Below are positions 29,218 to 38,451 of a DNA stretch of 39,927 nt, in pieces. The stretch is from SIG455 sp045646385. Lineage in GTDB: Bacteria; Bacillota; Clostridia; UMGS1810. Location: contig JAZRKQ010000018.1 of assembly GCA_045646385.1 (NCBI GenBank), positions 1 to 39,927 of the forward strand. Direction: 5' to 3'. Position 1 is the stretch's first letter; each line of letters opens with the position of its first letter. The notes under the pieces are model-generated. The model was not told the DNA's origin, ran no database searches, and saw only the letters and a list, made by a program, of their open reading frames with translations. A program made the position numbers and the translations under genes.

Positions 29218-32200
29218 ATGTACTTAAAAGGTATAAATGTTCAGGGGTTTAAATCCTTTGCAGATAAAATAGATTTGGAATTCGGTTCGGGCATTACTGC
29301 TATTGTCGGTCCTAACGGAAGCGGCAAAAGTAACGTGTCCGATGCGGTGCGTTGGGTGCTTGGCGAACAGAGCGCCAAAACGCTTCGCGGTTCCAATATG
29401 CAGGACGTAATTTTTGCAGGCACACAAAAGCGTAAGCCGTTGGGGTTTGCGTCTGTAACTATTATGCTTGATAACTCTGCAAAAAACCTTAACATCGACA
29501 CTTCCGAGGTTAAGGTTACCCGCCGTGTTCACCGCAGCGGTGAAAGTGAATATCTTATAAACAACGCGCCATGCCGTTTAAAAGATATTCACGAACTTTT
29601 TATGGATACAGGTCTTGGCCGTGACGGCTATTCTATGATAGGTCAGGGTAAGATTGACGAGATACTGTCGTCTAAATCGGAGGACCGCCGCCGTATATTT
29701 GAAGAAGCGGCAGGCATAAGCAAATATAAATACAAAAAATTAGAGGCAGAGCGCAAACTTGAGCAGACAGAGGACAATCTTTTGCGTATTAAAGATATGA
29801 TTGTCGCTCTGGAAGAGCAGGTCGGCCCGTTGGAGGAGCAGAGCAGAAAAGCACGTACATATCTTGATTTGCGTGAAAGTTTAAAGGGATTGGATGTCAA
29901 TATTGCCATAAACAATATTGACCGCGCAAGAGATAATATCAAAAAAGGCGACGAAAACCTTTCTATTGCTGTCGCTCAGTTAAATGACGAACGTGCAAAG
30001 TCTGCCAAGATGGACGCTGATGCTGAGAAGGCTGAAGCACAACTTTCTGCATTGATGGAGCAGATAAACGCTTTAACTGAGCAGATGTTCCAACTTGAGC
30101 GTGACAGCAGCGGCGCCAAAAACCGCATAGAAATACTTAACAACAATATTGCCAATAACGATGCCAACATAACCAGAATAAACGAAGAAATCGCAATTTT
30201 AAACGAAAAAATTACCGCGACTGAAGCAGAAATAAAAAATCAGACAGATGCACTTGAAGCCAGACGTTCTGAGGCAAAAGCATTGTCTGAAAAAATTGCT
30301 TCTATAGAGGCAGACGGTGCCAATCTTGATGAGCAGATTAAAACAAGCCATAAAGAGATAGAGGGCAAAAAGAGCGTTATTACAGATAATTTGAGCGAGA
30401 TTTCCGACCTGCGTGCGCAGAAAAACAGTATGGAAATGCTGTATAAGAATTTTGATGAGCGCAAAGCAGGTATCAAAATTGACCAAGAGGAAAAACTTGC
30501 ACTTAAAGATGCAGAAATAAAGGCGATTGATGAACTTAATAAAAAACTTGAAGAAAACAATGCTGCAAAGGATAAGCAGATAAAAGAACTCGAAAAACTT
30601 AAAAAAGAATATTTTGAAATTACCGATACACTTACCAAAACAAAAGAAAAATTAAATGCTGTTGCATCTGAGTTTAACGAAAAACAATCCAGAAAAAATG
30701 CGCTCGAAGACTTGGAAAAAGGCTACGAGGGCTATTTCAGGGGTGTTAAAGAAATTGTAAATAAAAAGTTTGACGGCGTACACGGCGTTGTTTCAAAAAT
30801 AATCGATGTTGACGAAAAATATGCAGTTGCAATTGAGATTGCGCTTGGTAACGCTGTTCAGCATATTATAGTAGACACCGAAGATGTTGCAAAAAAATGC
30901 ATTGCGCATTTGAAATCCACTAATGTAGGCCGTGCGACATTTCTGCCTGTTTCAACCGTTAAAGGTGTAACACTTGAAAAAGAGCCAACGGGCGAAAAAG
31001 GTTACCTTGGTCTTGCGTGCGACCTTATAGATTATGCAGACGAGTACGACGGAATATTCAAGCAATTACTCGGTAAAACGGCTATTGCCGATAATATTGA
31101 CAATGCCGTTAACATTGCCAGAAAATTCGGCTATAAATTCAAGATCGTAACGCTTGCGGGCGAGATTGTAAACGCAGGCGGTTCTATGACGGGCGGAAGC
31201 ATCAGCCAGAATCAGAAACTTTTGAGCCGTGCAAAAGACATAGAACGCTTAAAACAGGAAATCGCAGAACTTGAAAAAACCATTGATTCTCACGAAGACG
31301 TTATAGATGACGCTAACGGTAAAATTAAAGTTATTGCACAGAAAAAGCAGGTTTGTGACGATGCAGTTGCTGAGTGCAATCACGAACACGTGCGCATCAG
31401 CGCATCGCTTGAGCAGAAAAACGCATCATTGGAAGAACTTGAAAAAACAATCAGTGCATTAACAGACGAAAGCGGAAATATATTAAAAGAGATAGACGGT
31501 ATTAAGGAAAAATCCTCACAGTTTGCAGAGCGCATATCCGTGCTTGAAACCTCTGTTGAAAGCGTACGTAAGGAACTTACGGAAACAGAACTTGCATATA
31601 TTTCGCTTGAAAATAAGAAAGACGAAAATGCGCGTACGCTTACTGAAAGCAAAATAGATTTCAGTAATATCTGCAAAGATATGGAACTTATCGGCGAGCG
31701 CATAGAGGCTATGAAAGGCAATATAACCTCTCATAATGCTGAAAAAGCAAACAAAGATTCTGAAAAAGTTTCCATCGCCGAAAATACTGAATCTATAAAG
31801 GCAGAGATAGCAGAGGCACAGAATGAAGCAGCATCAACTGCCGATGGCAGCGGACAGATAGCGGAGCAGATTGCCGAAAGTAAGAAAAAGTACGAAAACG
31901 ACTCTGCTGCACTTAAACTTTTGCAGAAAAAATCCAAAGAACAGAGTGAAATAATCTATACCATTCAGCAGGAAATTGCGCGTATAGAGAATAAAAATTC
32001 ACGTTATGAGATGGAGTCCGAACAGGCAATTTCAAGACTGTGGGAGGATTATGAACTTACATATTCAACTGCACTTGAATATAAAAAAGCCGACATCAAT
32101 TTAGTTGAGGCGGCAAAAGAGGCGGCAGCACTTAAAAGCCGTATAAAAGCGCTCGGAAATATCAATATTGACGCTATAGATGAATATAAAGTTGTTAAAG

Positions 32201-32766
32201 AAAAGTTTGACTTTATGTCTGAACAGAAGTCAGACCTTGACGAATCCAAGGCGAAACTTGAAAAGATAATTGACGAAATGCAGGCAGAGATGACCGTAAG
32301 GTTTAAAGAGTGCTTTGAACAGATTAAAGAAAAGTACGATTCTGTGTTTAAAGAACTTTTTGGCGGCGGTACTGCACGTCTTGCTTTAAGCGACCCCAGC
32401 GATGTGCTTGAAAGCGGAATAGAAATAGAAGTTCAGCCACCCGGTAAAAAACTGCAGAGTTTGCTTCTTTTGTCGGGCGGAGAAAGAGCATTTGCCGCAA
32501 TTGCACTTTTGTTTGCCGTACTTGAAGTGCGCCCCACACCTTTCTGCATACTCGACGAGGTTGAAGCGGCGCTCGACGATGTAAACGTGTATCGTTTTGC
32601 CGATTATGTAAAAAAATACAGTAAGAAAACCCAGTTTATAGTTGTAACCCACCGTAGAGGTACTATGGAAGCGGCAGATATCATGTATGGTGTAACTATG
32701 CAGGAAAAAGGCGTTTCCAAGGTGCTTAAACTGCAAATCAAAGATTTGGAGGAAGAGAATGCTTAA
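29218..32766 (+). CDS. smc: Chromosome segregation protein SMC
   Basis: Condensin ATPase that compacts and segregates the chromosome with ScpA and ScpB. It has 1182 residues, the usual length. The Walker A motif GPNGSGKSN is at residues 31-39 in the N-terminal head, followed by coiled coil to about 500, hinge domain about 515-665 (GVHGVVSKIIDVDEKYA, ending GGSMTGGS), return coiled coil, and the C-terminal head with signature LLSGGERAFAAIALLFAV and Walker B FCILDEVEAALDD. RBS AAAGGGAG. It overlaps ftsY by 8 bases. Confidence 0.98.
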   Translation: MYLKGINVQGFKSFADKIDLEFGSGITAIVGPNGSGKSNVSDAVRWVLGEQSAKTLRGSNMQDVIFAGTQKRKPLGFASVTIMLDNSAKNLNIDTSEVKVTRRVHRSGESEYLINNAPCRLKDIHELFMDTGLGRDGYSMIGQGKIDEILSSKSEDRRRIFEEAAGISKYKYKKLEAERKLEQTEDNLLRIKDMIVALEEQVGPLEEQSRKARTYLDLRESLKGLDVNIAINNIDRARDNIKKGDENLSIAVAQLNDERAKSAKMDADAEKAEAQLSALMEQINALTEQMFQLERDSSGAKNRIEILNNNIANNDANITRINEEIAILNEKITATEAEIKNQTDALEARRSEAKALSEKIASIEADGANLDEQIKTSHKEIEGKKSVITDNLSEISDLRAQKNSMEMLYKNFDERKAGIKIDQEEKLALKDAEIKAIDELNKKLEENNAAKDKQIKELEKLKKEYFEITDTLTKTKEKLNAVASEFNEKQSRKNALEDLEKGYEGYFRGVKEIVNKKFDGVHGVVSKIIDVDEKYAVAIEIALGNAVQHIIVDTEDVAKKCIAHLKSTNVGRATFLPVSTVKGVTLEKEPTGEKGYLGLACDLIDYADEYDGIFKQLLGKTAIADNIDNAVNIARKFGYKFKIVTLAGEIVNAGGSMTGGSISQNQKLLSRAKDIERLKQEIAELEKTIDSHEDVIDDANGKIKVIAQKKQVCDDAVAECNHEHVRISASLEQKNASLEELEKTISALTDESGNILKEIDGIKEKSSQFAERISVLETSVESVRKELTETELAYISLENKKDENARTLTESKIDFSNICKDMELIGERIEAMKGNITSHNAEKANKDSEKVSIAENTESIKAEIAEAQNEAASTADGSGQIAEQIAESKKKYENDSAALKLLQKKSKEQSEIIYTIQQEIARIENKNSRYEMESEQAISRLWEDYELTYSTALEYKKADINLVEAAKEAAALKSRIKALGNINIDAIDEYKVVKEKFDFMSEQKSDLDESKAKLEKIIDEMQAEMTVRFKECFEQIKEKYDSVFKELFGGGTARLALSDPSDVLESGIEIEVQPPGKKLQSLLLLSGGERAFAAIALLFAVLEVRPTPFCILDEVEAALDDVNVYRFADYVKKYSKKTQFIVVTHRRGTMEAADIMYGVTMQEKGVSKVLKLQIKDLEEENA

Positions 32767-33817
32767 TTTTTTCAAAAACAAAAAAGATAAGGAAGAAGAC
32801 ATTGTAACTTCAACACTTACACCGCCCACAGCGGAGTATGAGGATGAAATTGATAACGACCATATAGAAAATATTGAGGAAGAATCAGCGCCAACTGAAC
32901 CTTTGAAAAAAGGGTTTTTCTCAAAACTTTCAGAGGGGCTTCAAAAAACACGTGCATCTTTAAATGATAAGATTGACAGCGTTATAAAAGCGTTTGTAAA
33001 GGTTGACGAAGAACTTTTTGAAGAACTTGAAGAGGCTCTTATTTCTGCAGACGTTGGTGTTAATACGTCGCTTTATATAATTGAGCGCCTGCGTGATACT
33101 GTTAAAGAACGTCGCATTACAGAGGGCGAGCAAGTGCGCGATGTTATTAAAGAGATTATTTGCGATATTTTAAACAGTGCAGATAACGAACTCGTATTAG
33201 AAGGTTCCCCTGCCGTAATACTCGTTATAGGTGTAAACGGTGTGGGTAAAACCACATCTATCGGTAAAATGGCGGCACGACTTACTGCTGAGGGTAAAAA
33301 AGTAATCCTTGGCGCTGCCGATACATTCCGTGCCGCTGCTGCTGACCAGTTGCAAATCTGGGCAGAGCGTGTTGGTTGTGACCTTATAAGACTTCAAGAG
33401 GGCGCTGACCCTGCGGCGGTTGTGTTTGATACTGTAAATGCCGCTAAAGCAAGAGGGGCAGATGTGGTTATTATAGACACCGCCGGAAGACTTCATAATA
33501 AGAAAAACCTTATGGATGAACTTAATAAAATTTCAAGGGTTATTGAAAGGGAACTTCCCCAAAGTTCAAAAGAAACCCTGCTTGTTATAGATGCCACCAC
33601 CGGACAGAACGCAGTATCTCAGGTACAGCAATTTCAGGAGGCGGCAGGCATTACGGGCATTGTGCTTACAAAACTTGATGGCACTGCAAAAGGCGGCATA
33701 GTAATCGCTATATCGCACGACAGACAAATCCCCGTTAAATTTATAGGCGTTGGCGAAGGCATAGACGATATGCAAAAGTTTGATGCCGCAGATTTTTCAA
33801 GTGCACTTTTTGGTTAA
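32759..33817 (+). CDS. ftsY: Signal recognition particle receptor FtsY
   Basis: SRP receptor GTPase that docks ribosome-nascent chain complexes at the membrane. It has 352 residues: an acidic N-terminal A region (about 1-50), the helical N domain (about 55-140), and the G domain with G1 GVNGVGKTTSIGKM near 158-171, DTFRAAAADQL, G3 DTAGRLHNKKNLM and G4 TKLDGTAKGG. It starts inside the end of smc (8-base overlap, ATGCTTAA), so the two are translationally coupled. Confidence 0.98.
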   Translation: MLNFFKNKKDKEEDIVTSTLTPPTAEYEDEIDNDHIENIEEESAPTEPLKKGFFSKLSEGLQKTRASLNDKIDSVIKAFVKVDEELFEELEEALISADVGVNTSLYIIERLRDTVKERRITEGEQVRDVIKEIICDILNSADNELVLEGSPAVILVIGVNGVGKTTSIGKMAARLTAEGKKVILGAADTFRAAAADQLQIWAERVGCDLIRLQEGADPAAVVFDTVNAAKARGADVVIIDTAGRLHNKKNLMDELNKISRVIERELPQSSKETLLVIDATTGQNAVSQVQQFQEAAGITGIVLTKLDGTAKGGIVIAISHDRQIPVKFIGVGEGIDDMQKFDAADFSSALFG

Positions 33818-33860
33818 TATCACTGAGTGTATTTTAGAAATTGCTTAAGGAGTTGGACAG

Positions 33861-36638
33861 ATGAACTATTATGACGCAAATCTGAACGGTAAAATGCGGA
33901 AAATAACTGTAATCGGAGCGGTTTTGATACTGCTTGCTTTTGCGGCTGTTTTTTCTGTTAATATGTACATTCAGATTCTGGAAACACGTGAACTCGGTGA
34001 GAAGTTTTTAACTGTTTTCTGGACTAATTTTGCAGTCCGTGCCATAGCACAGGCTGTAAGTTTTCTTGTGTCGTTCATACTGTTTTATATAAGCACACGT
34101 ATAGTTTTACGTGTTATGCAAAAAACCAACAGTCCAGTACTCAGTATTATAAATCGTTTTTGGGGCAGAGTGTTGGTTTGTGTGGTGCTTTCTGTTATTG
34201 CCAGTACATTTATAAGCGAAACTGTATACAGCCGTTACCTTATGTTTGCAAACAGTACACCTTTTAATGCGGTTGACCCTATTTTCGGTCACGATATAGG
34301 TTACTATATTTTCAGCAGACCGTTTTTAGATGCACTTGTGGGCAGTTTTTCGTCTGTTTGGTTTGTGGTTACGGCTTATTGCGCAGCATCTTACATTATA
34401 ATATATGCCGTAAACGGACTTTTGAATTTCCAGAAGATAACTTATGATAAACCTGTTGTAATTCATAACATTGTAAACGTAGTAATATTTTTCCTTATAC
34501 AGGCAATCACTTATAAATTCCGTTCTGAAGAAGTGCTTTATTCTTCGTTCGGCGATGTTGCGGGTGCTGGATTTACCGCTATTAATGTGTGGTTTAATTT
34601 TTACCGTGTTGCACCGTTTTTGCTTATAGCCATTATAGTTATAAGCCTTGTATTTTTATCTAAGGGCAAGTATAAAGCAATGGTTATATCAATTGCATCA
34701 TACCCTGCTGTTTTAATAGCAGTATCAATAACGGCATTTGGTGTTCAGCAACTTATTGTAGAGCCTAACGAAGCGGTTAAAGAACGTCCGTATCTTGAGC
34801 ATAATATGACATATACAAAAATGGCGTTCAATATAGAAAATGTGCGTGAGGCGGAATACCCTGCTGAGGATACTTTAACCATTGAGTCGCTGGATACAAA
34901 CAAAGATATGTTTGAAAGCATACGTATAACGGATTTTAATTCCACCATTACGGCAGTAAACTCTTTGCAAGGTATACGCAATTACTATAAATTTAACGAT
35001 TCTGATGTTACGTCTTATAATATAGGCGGAAAGCAGACCTTGGTATCTATTGCTCCGCGTGAGATAGATAAGAAAAACCTGCCCGATACCGCCAAAAGTT
35101 ATGCTAACGAAATTTTCAGGTTTACCCATGGCTTCGGTGTAGTTATGAATCCGCTTAATAAGGTTACTGCCGAAGGTCAGCCCGAATTTTATATTAAAGA
35201 TATTCCAACAGTATCGGCAGACGGCGCGCCGAATGTTTCCCAGCCGAGAATTTACTATGGCGAAACGTCGGACGATTACGTTATTGTAAATTCGTCTTTG
35301 AGAGAGATTGACTATTACGAAGGCTCGGAAGAGGTAGAGTATTCGTATGATGGTTCCGGTGGTATAAAACTCGGATTTTTAAACAGGCTCATTTATTCTG
35401 TGAAAAATGCTGATTTCAGAATGCTGATTTCGGAATTTGTTAAAAGCGACAGCAAAATTTTAATTAACAGAAATGTTAAGGACAGAGTTGAAAAAGCAGT
35501 TCCCTTCCTCCAGTTTGATGATGACCCGTATATGGTTATAGACGATGCCGGACGTTTAAAATGGATAATAGATGCGTACACAACGTCTGAATATTTCCCG
35601 TATTCTCAAAGTTACGGCGGTGTAAATTATATCCGCAACTCGGTAAAGGCTGTTGTAGACGCTTATGATGGCACTATTGATTTGTATGTGGTAGATAAAA
35701 ATGACCCCATCATACAGACATATATGAAAATTTACCCCGGTGTTTTCACCGATGCGCCGTTGCCCAACGGCATAAGAGAACATATTGTATATCCAGAATA
35801 TCTTTTCAATATTCAGGCGCAGGTATACGGAAAATACCATGTAACAAACCCGAATACACTTTATAATAAATCTGACCTGTGGGTGTTTGCAAAAGAAAAA
35901 TACGGAGCGGAAGAACAATCCATTTCGCCGTATTATAATCTTATGAACGTAAGCGAACTTCCGTCTGATGAAGATTTTATAATAATGATACCCTATACGC
36001 TTGCCAATAAAGATAATATGGTGGCTTGGCTTGCAGCAGACTGCGATATGGACAATTACGGAAGTCTTGTGGCATATCATTTCCCCAAAGGCAAGAATGT
36101 TTACGGCACAATGCAGATAGAAAACAGAATTGACAGCGACCCTGCTATTTCAAGGGAGATGACTCTGTGGGGTCAGGGCGGCTCTAATGTTATAAGGGGT
36201 AATATGCTTGTTGTTCCCGTAGACGGTTCGCTGATATATATTGAGCCAATCTACATTTCGTCAAATACCACCGGCGGCACTGCAAACGGCTCTATCCCTG
36301 AACTTAAACGAATGATAGTTGCCTATGGCGATAAAATCGTTATGGAGCCTACTTTAGAGCAGGCACTTAAAGTTATATTCGGCTCATTAGCACCGTCGGG
36401 CCCTGTTGGAACGCTTGATGGGCTTGAGGAATCCCCCATTGAGCCTGAGGCTGAAAACAATGAAAGTGTTACCGATAACCAAAGTGCTACGCTCGATAGT
36501 GTGATAGATTCAATAGCACAGGCGTATCGCAGTGCGCAAAGCGACAGCGCACGGGGCGATTGGAATGGATTTGGAAAAAATATGCAGAATTTGAGTGACG
36601 CTATCAAGGAACTTGAAAAATTCCGTTCCGACAGGTAA
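33861..36638 (+). CDS. UPF0182 family membrane protein
   Basis: A 925-residue protein. The N-terminal third has about seven hydrophobic segments (for example near residues 13-35, 58-80, 105-125, 165-190, 200-220, 250-270, 280-300). Between them is the family stretch VDPIFGHDIGYYIFSRPFLD. The large C-terminal region is predicted to be extracytoplasmic and holds UPF0182 motifs (VKERPYLEHNMTYTKMAFNI, ITDFNSTITAVNSLQGIRNY). It ends with an acidic Asn/Ser-rich segment and a helical tail (NLSDAIKELEKF). Function of the family is not established. RBS AAGGAGTTG. Confidence 0.92.
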   Translation: MNYYDANLNGKMRKITVIGAVLILLAFAAVFSVNMYIQILETRELGEKFLTVFWTNFAVRAIAQAVSFLVSFILFYISTRIVLRVMQKTNSPVLSIINRFWGRVLVCVVLSVIASTFISETVYSRYLMFANSTPFNAVDPIFGHDIGYYIFSRPFLDALVGSFSSVWFVVTAYCAASYIIIYAVNGLLNFQKITYDKPVVIHNIVNVVIFFLIQAITYKFRSEEVLYSSFGDVAGAGFTAINVWFNFYRVAPFLLIAIIVISLVFLSKGKYKAMVISIASYPAVLIAVSITAFGVQQLIVEPNEAVKERPYLEHNMTYTKMAFNIENVREAEYPAEDTLTIESLDTNKDMFESIRITDFNSTITAVNSLQGIRNYYKFNDSDVTSYNIGGKQTLVSIAPREIDKKNLPDTAKSYANEIFRFTHGFGVVMNPLNKVTAEGQPEFYIKDIPTVSADGAPNVSQPRIYYGETSDDYVIVNSSLREIDYYEGSEEVEYSYDGSGGIKLGFLNRLIYSVKNADFRMLISEFVKSDSKILINRNVKDRVEKAVPFLQFDDDPYMVIDDAGRLKWIIDAYTTSEYFPYSQSYGGVNYIRNSVKAVVDAYDGTIDLYVVDKNDPIIQTYMKIYPGVFTDAPLPNGIREHIVYPEYLFNIQAQVYGKYHVTNPNTLYNKSDLWVFAKEKYGAEEQSISPYYNLMNVSELPSDEDFIIMIPYTLANKDNMVAWLAADCDMDNYGSLVAYHFPKGKNVYGTMQIENRIDSDPAISREMTLWGQGGSNVIRGNMLVVPVDGSLIYIEPIYISSNTTGGTANGSIPELKRMIVAYGDKIVMEPTLEQALKVIFGSLAPSGPVGTLDGLEESPIEPEAENNESVTDNQSATLDSVIDSIAQAYRSAQSDSARGDWNGFGKNMQNLSDAIKELEKFRSDR

Positions 36639-36717
36639 TAAATTGCTATAGTAACCTGCGCAAAAACACGTTTTATTAGAGGTATTATATAAAGTTTAAA
36701 AAAATTGTAAAATACAC

Positions 36718-36746
36718 TTGAAATTCGTCTTAAAAAAGCATACAAT
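36718..36746 (+). promoter_or_regulatory. Promoter of prs
   Basis: TTGAAA (36718-36723), 17-bp spacer, TACAAT (36741-36746), leaving a leader of about 95 bases before the prs ATG. Confidence 0.85.
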
Positions 36747-36754
36747 ATATAGTG

Positions 36755-36812
36755 TGGACGTCTGTGTCCAAGAAAAAATTACTGCCATTCATATGGCATT
36801 GCTATGTGGCAT
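36755..36812 (+). promoter_or_regulatory. Structured leader of prs, possible alternative hairpins
   Basis: TGGAC-GTCTGT-GTCCA (36755-36770) forms one hairpin and TGCCAT-TCAT-ATGGCA (36783-36798) a second. A further TGGCAT at 36807-36812 could pair with the same TGCCA, giving two mutually exclusive structures. No known riboswitch consensus was recognised. Confidence 0.4.
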
Positions 36813-36848
36813 AAGAACGACTAAAAAATTCGGGGAGGTTTTTTACTA

Positions 36849-37805
36849 ATGATAGCACATGGTAAAAACATTAAGATTTTCACAGCTAATTCCAATCCTG
36901 CTTTTGCTCAGGGAATAGCAGAGTATTTAGGCACAACGATCGGTAAATCCGAAGTAGGCAAATTCTCTGACGGCGAGATTTTTGTTAATATTGGTGAAAC
37001 AGTTCGCGGAAGCGATGTATTCGTAGTTCAGTCTACCTGCTCACCCGTTAATGACAATATTATGGAATTGCTTATTATGATAGACGCATTCAAACGTGCA
37101 TCTGCAGGACGTATTACAGCAGTTATCCCTTATTTCGGATATGCACGTCAAGACAGAAAAGCCAAAGCAAGAGATCCGATTTCTGCAAAACTTGTGGCTG
37201 ACCTTATTGCTACTGCAGGCGCTGACAGAGTACTTACAATGGACCTTCACGCACCACAGATTCAGGGCTTTTTCAATGTTCCTGTTGACCACCTTTTAGG
37301 TATGCCTGTACTTAGCAGATACTATAAAGAAAAATTCAAAGACTCTAAAGAAGATACAGTTGTTGTTTCTCCTGACCTCGGCAGCGTAACACGTGCGAGA
37401 GGATTTGCACAGAAAATAGATGTGCCGATTGCTATTGTTGATAAACGCCGTCCTAAGGCTAACGTATCAGAGGTTATGAATATTATCGGTGATATCAAAG
37501 ATAAAAACGTTATCCTTGTGGATGATATGATAGATACAGCAGGAACAATTGTAAACAGTGCTCAGGCTCTTCGCGACAGAGGTGCTAAAAAAGTATATGC
37601 TTGCTGCACACACGCAGTATTATCAGGTCCTGCTATCGAAAGAATTGAAAATTCTGTTATAGACGAACTCGTTGTACTCGATACAGTTCCGCTTCCCGAA
37701 GAAAAGAGAATCTCCAAAATTAAAACACTTAGTGTTGCAAATATTTTTGGCGAGGCTATTGAAAGAATTTACGAAGATTTGTCAGTAAGTACATTGTTTG
37801 TATAA
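36849..37805 (+). CDS. prs: Ribose-phosphate pyrophosphokinase
   Basis: Makes PRPP from ribose-5-phosphate and ATP, feeding purine, pyrimidine, NAD, His and Trp synthesis. It has 318 residues, the class I length. Motifs: FSDGEIFVNIGETVRGSDVF, YFGYARQDRKAKARDPISAK (ATP-binding flexible region), VLTMDLHAPQIQGFF, VSPDLGSVTRARGFA, and PRPP loop ILVDDMIDTAGTI near 222-234. RBS GGGGAGG. PRPP is a substrate of the nicotinate phosphoribosyltransferase encoded earlier in the window. Confidence 0.98.
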   Translation: MIAHGKNIKIFTANSNPAFAQGIAEYLGTTIGKSEVGKFSDGEIFVNIGETVRGSDVFVVQSTCSPVNDNIMELLIMIDAFKRASAGRITAVIPYFGYARQDRKAKARDPISAKLVADLIATAGADRVLTMDLHAPQIQGFFNVPVDHLLGMPVLSRYYKEKFKDSKEDTVVVSPDLGSVTRARGFAQKIDVPIAIVDKRRPKANVSEVMNIIGDIKDKNVILVDDMIDTAGTIVNSAQALRDRGAKKVYACCTHAVLSGPAIERIENSVIDELVVLDTVPLPEEKRISKIKTLSVANIFGEAIERIYEDLSVSTLFV

Positions 37806-37822
37806 TAATTACATAGAATTAT

Positions 37823-37857
37823 AAAATAGAGTACATTTAACTAATGTACTCTATTTT
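37823..37857 (+). terminator. Terminator between prs and pth
   Basis: A 15-bp perfect stem AAAATAGAGTACATT / AATGTACTCTATTTT with a TAACT loop and terminal T run. The pth start lies 20 bases on, so some read-through or an unseen promoter must serve pth. Confidence 0.88.
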
Positions 37858-37876
37858 AATAAACAGGTGAATAGTT

Positions 37877-38449
37877 ATGTATATAATAGCAGGGCTCGGC
37901 AATCCCGAGTCAAAGTACGACCACACACGTCATAACATAGGCTTTCATGCAATTGACGTATTGTGCGATAAATATAATATAAAACTTAATAAATTAAAGT
38001 TCAAAGCATCGTATGGTGACGGAATTATCGGTGGCGAAAAGGTTATTTTAGCAAAACCGCAGACATATATGAACTTAAGCGGCGAGGCAATCCGTGATAT
38101 GGCTGCATTTTATAAAGTGGACGTATCAAACATTATTATAATATTTGATGATGTCAGTTTAGAATGCGGACGTATGCGTATACGTCCCGAAGGTAGTGCC
38201 GGCGGACACAACGGGATTAAATCTATTATATATCAGTTGAATTCCGATAAATTTCCGCGTATAAAACTCGGTATCGGTGCACCGCCTCATGCGGATTTTG
38301 ATTTGGCAGACTATGTTCTGGGCAGATTTACTTCTGACGAAATTAAAACATTAGAGCCGGTACTTTTAGACACTGCTGATGCAGTTGAATGTATAATTAA
38401 AAACGGTATTTCCAAAGCGATGAACAAATATAACGGAAAGCGGGAATAA
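37877..38449 (+). CDS. pth: Peptidyl-tRNA hydrolase
   Basis: Frees tRNA from drop-off peptidyl-tRNA. It has 190 residues. Catalytic and substrate residues seen: N9 (AGLGNP), H19 (YDHTRHNIGF), the KPQTYMNLSGEA loop near 57-68, IIIFDDVSLECGRMRIRPEG near 88-107, and GGHNGIKSI near 110. RBS AGGTG (AACAGGTG). It is 2 bases upstream of mfd, the same neighbourhood as in Bacillus. Confidence 0.97.
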   Translation: MYIIAGLGNPESKYDHTRHNIGFHAIDVLCDKYNIKLNKLKFKASYGDGIIGGEKVILAKPQTYMNLSGEAIRDMAAFYKVDVSNIIIIFDDVSLECGRMRIRPEGSAGGHNGIKSIIYQLNSDKFPRIKLGIGAPPHADFDLADYVLGRFTSDEIKTLEPVLLDTADAVECIIKNGISKAMNKYNGKRE

Positions 38450-38451
38450 AA

